A stretch of 24,971 bases of DNA from Ophiothrix spiculata. Taxonomy: Eukaryota; Echinodermata; Ophiuroidea; Amphilepidida; Ophiotrichidae. Numbering within the stretch: the first letter of the stretch is position 1; each line of letters opens with the position of its first letter. Of this stretch, positions 18,823 through 24,971 are shown piece by piece. Position numbers and translations under genes: made by a program. The stretch lies in NCBI GenBank assembly GCA_000969725.1, contig JXSR01S073258.1; one strand, given 5' to 3'. The notes beneath the pieces were generated by a model, which had not been told where the DNA came from, made no database searches, and worked only from the letters and a program-made list of their open reading frames with translations.

Positions 18823-19555
18823 TTATTTAAACTATGCACCATCTAATTCAAATGGAAAACGGTGAATCAAAATACTACATGTATAACAGCTCTCAATAGT
18901 CATTTTTTACGGAAAAAAATATAGAGGATGTGGTCAAACATCATGAAACAATACTTGATAACCATTTGGGACATCTACATATCAGTCATAATTGTTTCCT
19001 GTATGCTCTACCGTTAGCTAAATAGCATGAAATGAATAACAAAATCGACTTCCTCATTAAAATTCCTTTTTAAGTGTCTTTTTTACCAAATAGGTTAACT
19101 CTATAAGTCAACATATATGTCATTTTGGATTAATGTACGTTTTGTAAAGTAATAAATAGTGAAAATTGCACATAGAAATTATTTTGAAACATTATAGAGT
19201 GAGAAGATGTGTAGTGTTCGAGAGACGTTTTGTATGATATATACTTTCTCGTCAAATAATGGTTTCAGCAGAAAGCCGAAGGTGGATGGCATCAAGACCA
19301 TGACAAGGACCTATCTTAGTGCCGTACATGCAGTGCGTTGGATTGTGATTGTTCTTGCCATAACATTATTGTGCGAGTACTCAAGCTGTATAACTTTCCT
19401 TTTCAGATTTGTGCACAAAATTCATGTACATGTTACAGCGAGACGGCGATAATAATTTATTTAAAGTTAACCTTAGTTGATACAACGTGCCTGTCACATG
19501 TATTAACAATCTTACAAGACTAATGAACATAAGATAGGTAGGGGTTTTTCCGTAG

Positions 19556-20190
19556 TACCACTTCTTACTTTAAGTTACGCGTGTTCGGAACTATATGCTT
19601 TCTAACCGCTATGATGATAATGCTTTGTTTTAAACGTCTTGGTTTTTATTTAGTTTGCTTGTTTTATTTTAAAGAATTCCTATCGTTGCGAAGAACTCAC
19701 TAAATCGTTAGATTAGTCAACCTCTAATAGGAAAATAATCTAAAACGCCCAATGATTTACCAGTATTAAAATAATGTTCTGTTTTGTTCGCAAACCTTAT
19801 ACATGTACGACTAATTTTAAAAGCTTTAAGCTAGTGCCAAGATATCAACTGGTCCATTTGTAGAAAAGTTGGCCGAAAATTACAACTTTTGAAGAAACAA
19901 TATGTTTGCTTTAAGCTTGTTTAAATTAACATGTGATTAATTGGAAAGTGTATTTGCTTAGTCGCGATGAATATTCTCCTAAATCTCATTATTTAATATA
20001 TAATACCTGACGTCATTACAAAGAATACAAAAAGAACCAAATTCTAATATCACATTTCGAAATATTAAGAAGGTGATTGATCGTAATATAATCCATTGAA
20101 TGTAACAACGGGAACATTATGTATGTCAAATTGTGTATCAGGTTTCTCCGTTTTACCCACTCCCATATAAATCATCTGAAGTAAGTTTGG
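19556..20190. other. AT-rich intergenic stretch, nothing recognised
   Basis: No repeat, RNA or motif-bearing frame was found. Confidence 0.5.
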
Positions 20191-20199
20191 TAGTTGACG

Positions 20200-20450
20200 G
20201 CCTACCCTAACCCCACCTTAAGATGTAAAAGAGATTACCCAAAACACCGGCATTCCCGGGGTCGGTTGCCTTTGCGTTTTTATGCTGCGGGAAAAAAACC
20301 TTGGGATATTCGAAAATCTCTCGATTTAGGCGGGAGTATCCCGCTTTCAGGTAGTCCTCCCAACCACCTAATCGGGTAGCCATTTCTCCCGCCTTAAAAA
20401 ACTCTCTCGCGTTTGAAAAGAAAAAACTCTCCCGCGTTGAGAAAAAAAAA
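20200..20450. other. GC-richer patch with CTCYCGC repeats and a perfect hairpin
   Basis: In an AT-rich setting this patch holds a short perfect inverted repeat (GCGGGA-GTA-TCCCGC, 20330-20344). It also holds three A-spaced copies of a CTCYCGCSTT motif at about 20384-20440 (TCTCCCGCCTT, CTCTCGCGTTT, CTCCCGCGTTG). A 61-codon plus-strand frame covers part of it without a recognised motif. It may be part of an unidentified repeat; no second copy is in the window. Confidence 0.55.
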
Positions 20451-21129
20451 CTGTTGTTCTGCTAGCGTGTATTACAAATCGTGTACACAATGAAGTGATA
20501 ATACTGTATTATTCATGTCTGTCACAGAACCTCAAAATTGGACCCTAAATGGCATAACTGTTGACAGCAAATTGCTCCCCAAATGGTCATAGTAAGATGA
20601 TGTAAAGTGCAATTAACGGCTTAAGATTGTCATGACCTTTTCATTACGAATAAGGTTAAGTCATTACTTTTTTCAGATTTTGTACAGCTCAATATTTAGT
20701 CAAACAACCGGTGCAGCGGCGGATTTAAGGAAAACAGCCTTGTCATCAGGGCCCTTCTTTATATTTGAACGGGTTCATACTAGTGCCGTGGTGGTAACAG
20801 GAGTTTCAAAGTGTGTGAGAAGGTGTGTGTGTATGGGGTCAAACTTGGGAAAAAGGAAACGTCTTTGGCCAAAACAAATGGTCTGAAGACAATTATAAAA
20901 TGCTTACCATATATCTCCATATCGCGACAAAAGATGCAGTTATTTCTTATTTTTGCATTGGTAAATTGAAAATGGGCTGTTGTCGCATAATAGTTCTTAT
21001 TCTAAAATTAATCATGGTTATTATCATTAAACCTATGTAAAACTTAGTGCTATTTATATGCTTGTAAGTGACCTAAACATTTTGTTTACAAGTTACAGAG
21101 AATCGGGGAATTATCACGTATGATGGTAC
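20451..21129. other. Intergenic stretch, nothing supported
   Basis: Frames of 84 and 71 codons at 20632-21040 overlap in different phases and show no motif. No repeat match was found. Confidence 0.45.
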
Positions 21130-21453
21130 ACTCGCTTTATAATTGTAAACCTTACCTGAGGAGTCGTATGTGCGAGAGAGTTTCAACAGCTAGAAGACTA
21201 ATGCTATATATGTTTCTGATTTTAGCCTGGCTTATGCTAAATTCACATAATAGAAAGAGTAGTCGGCCAATCTCCAGCCGAGCTGACACGTTACAGAAGA
21301 CAAAGCCCACACAAGGTTTACGAGTTCACAGCAAAACGCTCGAAGTTAAAGCTCTTGACTTATAAATTTGTATCAACACAGATAACAAAGGACGGATTCT
21401 ATAATAGAATACTCGCTTAATAGTGAGCCTTACATGAGTCGTATGTGCGAGAG
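21130..21453 (+). repeat. Short local duplication (two ~45-50-bp copies)
   Basis: ACTCGCTTTATAATTG...CTTACCTGAG...GAGTCGTATGTGCGAGAG at 21130-21180 recurs as ACTCGCTTAATAGTGAGCCT...GAGTCGTATGTGCGAGAG at 21411-21453. The first copy lies inside an 81-codon frame (21120-21365) with a central hydrophobic segment. The second copy interrupts that frame pattern, so coding is not supported. Confidence 0.75.
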
Positions 21454-21568
21454 CTTTGTCTAGATTAAGCAAATCACTTTCTAAACTACATCCATTATTT
21501 TCTCATTTCTACATGCTACTCTTAAGGTGAATACACGTGGTCTTGCTTTGTGGCGTATCAAAGCTGCA

Positions 21569-22060
21569 TGATGATACTTAATATAATAACCATTAGTATG
21601 TGTATCTAAGTCATCTTGTTGAGTAAGTGAAGGTACTTGCCGTCAGCACAATTCAATTACTCAAATTACGGTAGCATTTGTTCATTGCATATAGGATGTT
21701 TTCATGACATCACTATCAAAATGTATCTCTTGTACAGTAATGACATAGAGACATACGGGTGAAAGACCTCCCTTTTAATATAATTGTTAATGGCATTATA
21801 TGTCAGTTCGCATTGAGAATGTTTTTGCATTGAGTTTGGCGTCTCACAGCTAACGTCCAAATAGGTTTGAAATGTTAAGGAATAGTCTTACACCACGCTT
21901 CATTCACGTGACGCTATATGTCATGATGATTTAAAGAATCACAATTTTATCATAATATTTACATAACGTCTCGTGAACAATAACATAACATGCAAGGGGG
22001 AAGGAAAGGTGAAAAATAAAGATTAAAGAGGATAACAGACGATTGGCTTTGGAACATCCT
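21569..22060 (+). repeat. Tandem duplication, block A
   Basis: From ATGATACTTAATATAATAACC to about GGCTTTGGAACATCC the block matches 22355-22823 plus 22958-22972, with numerous substitutions and small indels. Shared stretches include GCCGTCAGCACAATTCAATT and GTCCAAATAGGTTTGA. It is followed by the 24-bp minisatellite, as block B is followed by decayed minisatellite units, so the duplicated unit included the minisatellite. Confidence 0.92.
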
Positions 22061-22113
22061 TTTAGAAAACAAATTGAACATGACAATACGAATATACTCT
22101 CTGAGATGACGGA

Positions 22114-22348
22114 CAGACTTTTCTAAAGTATGGTATGCAGATTTTTCTAAAGTATGGCAGGCAAATTGTTCTAATGTATGGCAGGCAGATTGTTCTTAAG
22201 TATGAGAGCCAGATTGTTCCAAAGTATGGTATACATATTGCTCTTAAGTATGGCAGGCAGATTATTCTAAAGTATGGCAGGCAGATTGGTCTCAAGTATA
22301 GTATGCAGATTGTTCTAAAGTATGACATGCAAATTGTTCCAAAGTATG
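22114..22348 (+). repeat. 24-bp minisatellite, nine full units and one partial
   Basis: Units begin at 22114, 22138, 22162 and every 24 bases to 22330 with no length change. The core is CAGATTGTTCTAAAGTATG followed by a variable pentamer (GCAGG, GTATG and variants). Because 24 is a multiple of three, frames stay open on both strands (88 codons minus, 73 codons plus) as octapeptide repeats such as CLPYFRTI. No signal or domain supports expression. Units vary at several positions, so it is not a recent expansion. Confidence 0.97.
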
Positions 22349-22354
22349 TAGCTT

Positions 22355-22972
22355 AATGATGCTTAATATAATAACCATTAGCATTGATTGTGTATCTAAG
22401 TCATCTTGCTGAGTAAGTACAGGTGCGTGCCGTCAGCACAATTCAATTACTCAAACTATGGCAGCATTTGTTCATTGCACACAGGATGTTGTCATGACAT
22501 TACTATCAAAATTGTTCTTGTACAGTAATGACATAAGAGACATACGGGTGGAAGGTCTTCCTTTTAATATTATTGTTGATGGCATTATTTGTCAGTTTGC
22601 ATTGGTAATGTTATTGCATTGAGTTTGGCGTCTAACAACACACGTCCAAATAGGTTTGAGATGTCAAGGAATAGTCTTACTTCACTCTACACTCACGTAA
22701 AGATTTAAAGAATCATAATGTTTATCATAATGGTTACATAATGTCTGTTGAACAATAGCATAATATACCGAGGGGGAAGAAAAGAGGAAAAATAAAGCTT
22801 AAAAAGGCGAACAGCCGATCGGTTACACACAGAAAAAGATTTGTCTCTCAGATGACACTCAAAAGGGTGTACCATGTTTCACTGTAGTATTCCGACTAGA
22901 GAGTAACATGCTAGACCCTTTTGAGTGTCATGAGGGACCATTTTTCCGTGTGTAGAGTCTTAGAACACGTCC
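22355..22972 (+). repeat. Tandem duplication, block B (interrupted by a small foldback element)
   Basis: Matches block A until about 22823. A 127-bp inverted-repeat element then intervenes, and TCTTAGAACACGTCC resumes the match to block A's CTTTGGAACATCC. The offset between blocks is about 785 bases. Confidence 0.88.
22826..22952. mobile_element. 127-bp foldback (MITE-like) element with TA flanks
   Basis: The ends are CACACAGAAAAA and TTTTTCCGTGTG, inverted with one mismatch. Further in, ATGACACTCAAAAGGGT (22852-22868) pairs perfectly with 22915-22931, leaving a 46-base loop. TA lies on both sides (22824-22825 and 22953-22954). Block A of the tandem duplication lacks the insert at the matching point. 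No coding capacity; superfamily not assigned. Confidence 0.82.
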
Positions 22973-23417
22973 ATATGACACACATAAGCAATGCGGAAAT
23001 GTTTCTTATGGCAGCAGGCAAATTGTTCGACATTATGGCAGTCAAATTGTTTAAAATATGACAAGCAATTGTTTTGTGTAGAAGAATATGTGTAATTAAA
23101 AAAAACCATATTGAACCCGTTTGGATATCTTTAAATGTTATGCAAATGTATTTAGAGGTATTAACAATATTATTTCCGTAAACATTGTTACAATTAAATA
23201 GAATATCTCGTAAACGAGTTTCTTCAAGATAGACTTTTCTTCTTGCCCAACGTATCAAACGTATATCGGCTGTTCTTGTAGTTGAGTACATCCGCCCACG
23301 AGTATTTTGTATGGCACATAGATACGTTATTATAGATGAAATATTAATACCAATATCTTCCATGAGAAAAATTGAGCCCACTGTTTCCATTACAATGTTG
23401 ACAAGACACTTAATCAT
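22911..23417 (-). CDS. Unrecognised 168-codon open frame, probably not a gene
   Basis: The longest frame in the window outside the LINE, starting with an ATG at 23415-23417. It is open for a few more codons upstream to a stop near 23461. No domain was recognised; there is a charged stretch (RLIRWARRKVYLEETRLRD) between hydrophobic parts. Its last third runs through decayed minisatellite units and ends within the small foldback element, so at least that part is not ancestral coding sequence. The first ~100 codons could be a fragment of something real, but no codon conservation can be tested since no second copy exists. Confidence 0.15.
   Translation of the reverse strand: MIKCLVNIVMETVGSIFLMEDIGINISSIITYLCAIQNTRGRMYSTTRTADIRLIRWARRKVYLEETRLRDILFNCNNVYGNNIVNTSKYICITFKDIQTGSIWFFLITHILLHKTIACHILNNLTAIMSNNLPAAIRNISALLMCVIWTCSKTLHTEKWSLMTLKRV
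23007..23072 (+). repeat. Decayed 24-bp minisatellite units
   Basis: About two and a half units are readable (TATGGCAGCAGG, CAAATTGTTCGACATTATGG, CAAATTGTTTAAAATATGAC) after block B. They correspond to the intact array after block A. Confidence 0.85.
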
Positions 23418-24335
23418 TGCAGATTTGAATTCGAGATAAGGGGATGCGTAAATGTATTCTTAGTACAATAATGTTGCATTTTTCTTTTCTAGAAGAAAGG
23501 AATTGTTTAAAAAAAAAGTGTTTTAATACTATTGAAACTTGAAATCAAAAAATGCAAATATTAGCACAGGTTGACGATTCCTAAGTATAGTTTTTATGTA
23601 AAAACTAGTTTTTCTTCTAATATTCTACCTCTATGTTTCTGTGGGTTTCTTTTAATGTGCATGCTTCGTGTGCTTGTGGGACGGTAAAGGTAAAGATGGT
23701 AAAGCGAACGACATGTATTTGCACATGTCGGAGTGCCCATCTTTCTTTCAAAGCGATTGGGACATACCCCACTATTTTGTTACACTGTATCAGATTCACC
23801 AGGATTGTTCATCAACATAATAAAAAGTTCAATTCTCGCTCTCATTCTAAAAGGTAAACTTGATTGATCCGGTGGGGTCAATCTCTTTAAGACGGTTTGC
23901 TTCTTCCCTTCTGATTATCTCTTAAAGACATCGTCAACATCTCGTTTCCATCATCTTGGTATACAACTAGCATTGAACAAGGAGCCCATGACCCACGTAT
24001 GTCCAAAACACCTGTTTGACTGTTTGTTTTTAATGTATGATCGTTTGTTAATATTTGTATACTTTGTATTGTATTTGCTAAGAAAAAGTTGAACTTTGAA
24101 AAAGTGCATATTATTAAACCGGCAAATACTAGTTGAAATATCAAGATCTATATAAAAGCTAAATCTGTGTTTTTATATGATTCGAGTTTAACATTCATCA
24201 TTGTTTTCTTTTCCGAATTTGACGCGTCTACTTCAAATGCATGTAATAGTTTTTCCCTCATTGAATACATACTTCAATAATCAGTTAAAAATACAATACA
24301 AGTACAATAACAGTGTACTTCAATTTTTTACATGC
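23073..24335. other. Intergenic stretch, no supported gene
   Basis: It contains the upstream part of the low-confidence minus-strand frame (to 23417) and otherwise only short frames, some in overlapping phases on both strands near 23617-23857. No repeat match was found. Confidence 0.45.
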
Positions 24336-24925
24336 TATGTTGACAATGTTATATCAATTTTGCTAGCTTTCCCACCTTATATATGAAATTTGTTCTACCC
24401 TGTATATCCACGTTTTCTGTGGTTTGTCGACGATCCTTACTATATAGCTTTACAAATGTATATATTTTTATGGGAATTAACACAGGAAAAGAAATGCCAT
24501 TCGCTAAAAAGAAAAAAACGTGCAAATTCCACTCTACTTCAGTGTGTACAACAGTTTCGTCCCACCTCACGACACAAGGCCAACAGTGAACTCAATGTTC
24601 CATAATGCAAATAGTGCTTTTCACATAACCGAACTACTTAAGGTTTAGACAACAAGATAACTGTATTAAACTCGATTTGAAAAATACGATCCCTTGTGTT
24701 CTATTTATCTGATTAGGTGATTCGAAAAACACCTCATTGATATCCCTAATAGGTCTAGATGGTAATTATTAAAACATGGATGACGGAACTTGATTTCTTA
24801 AGCATTTTTTCTGCAATAATATTATATACATTTACTTTTACAAATCAACACAGACTCAATGTACATGAATAATTTTTGATATCATAGAATCAATCTTGGC
24901 TAAAACGTTTCTAGATTCGAATTAA
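24336..24925 (+). repeat. 570-bp dispersed repeat, copy C
   Basis: It matches copy B (8356-8932) over its length and copy A (4330-4617) over the middle. It retains the internal segment (ACATGGATGACGGAACTTG) absent from copy B. Similarity stops at TTCGAATTAA, where a new sequence starting CCCTCGTCTAACC follows a TTAA and runs to the window end. Confidence 0.9.
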
Positions 24926-24971
24926 CCCTCGTCTAACCAGGCTATTTTTTGTAACACGTCTACCCAAGGGG

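Larger units (their letters stand above)
16170..19555 (+). repeat. Ancient segmental duplication, copy 2
   Basis: This region is collinear with 8120-10345 through the anchor blocks named there (about 16245, 17893 and 19285-19540 here). It is longer, having received the 330-bp foldback element and other unmatched sequence. Intervening parts are too diverged to align by eye, so boundaries are approximate. No gene was found inside it: the 81-codon frame at 19207-19452 contains a hydrophobic segment but is shifted by one base relative to the other copy. Confidence 0.6.

Noticed and set aside
10079-19455. Similar hydrophobic peptides in the two copies of the segmental duplication (about 10079-10252 and 19291-19452)
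   Set aside because: Nucleotide alignment needs a one-base shift (CTAGTG versus CTTAGTG) early in the match and further indels, so the frame is not conserved.
21120-21365. 81-codon frame with a central hydrophobic segment, resembling a type II membrane anchor
   Set aside because: No domain follows, the local duplicate at 21411-21453 does not keep the frame, and no splice structure could be supported.
22114-22348. CRISPR-like array
   Set aside because: Units of 24 bases follow each other directly with no spacers, and the DNA is eukaryotic.
1-24971. Bacterial-type operons, promoters, ribosome binding sites or terminators
   Set aside because: The window is eukaryotic, with LINEs, SINEs and foldback elements and no dense coding; such signals would have no meaning here.

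Overview
This is a strongly AT-rich, gene-poor stretch of animal (metazoan) nuclear DNA. No intact protein-coding or RNA gene can be supported. What can be read is mostly mobile-element debris: non-LTR retrotransposon (LINE) fragments, tRNA-derived SINE-type sequences, long foldback (palindromic) DNA elements, a transposase fragment, a 24-bp minisatellite, and several families of dispersed or tandemly duplicated noncoding DNA. The mix, the low GC and the absence of any prokaryotic gene organisation fit an invertebrate genome. A lophotrochozoan such as a bivalve mollusc is my guess, and it is inference rather than a sequence-based assignment.

Layout. Bases 1-290 are one copy of a dispersed duplication whose second copy lies at 5628-6584. 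Bases 502-2330 (minus strand) are a 5'-truncated, broken LINE with a readable YADD reverse-transcriptase core. Bases 2331-5627 are mostly featureless, apart from a G-rich 15-bp tandem repeat and two dispersed repeats. At 5892-6548 a 657-bp near-complete palindrome sits inside the second duplication copy, exactly at a TTAA that is uninterrupted in the first copy. It is followed by the 3' end of a different LINE (6585-6889, plus strand), a SINE with a likely target duplication (6925-7098, minus) and a second tRNA-like sequence (7254-7343, minus). Bases 8120-10345 and 16170-19555 look like an old, much diverged segmental duplication. Bases 11599-12696 are a roughly 1.1-kb foldback element holding the only assembly gap (50 N), with a 130-bp sequence repeated on both sides of the gap. 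Bases 13855-14352 encode part of a DDE-type transposase with a CxxH motif. A half-palindrome (15503-15793) and a 330-bp full palindrome (16680-17009) share site preference and an internal motif with the 657-bp element. Bases 20200-20450 are a GC-richer patch. Bases 21569-23072 are a tandem duplication of a ~490-bp block plus a 24-bp minisatellite; the second block carries a 127-bp foldback element that the first lacks. The window ends in the third copy of a ~570-bp dispersed repeat (24336-24925; others at 8356-8932 and 4330-4617).

No genes work together here. The main content is a record of element insertion and duplication, with two places where an empty and a filled insertion site can both be read in the same window. 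The best candidate for something undescribed is the group of long TTAA-site foldback elements, which would fold into long double-stranded RNA if transcribed. No new cellular system is apparent.
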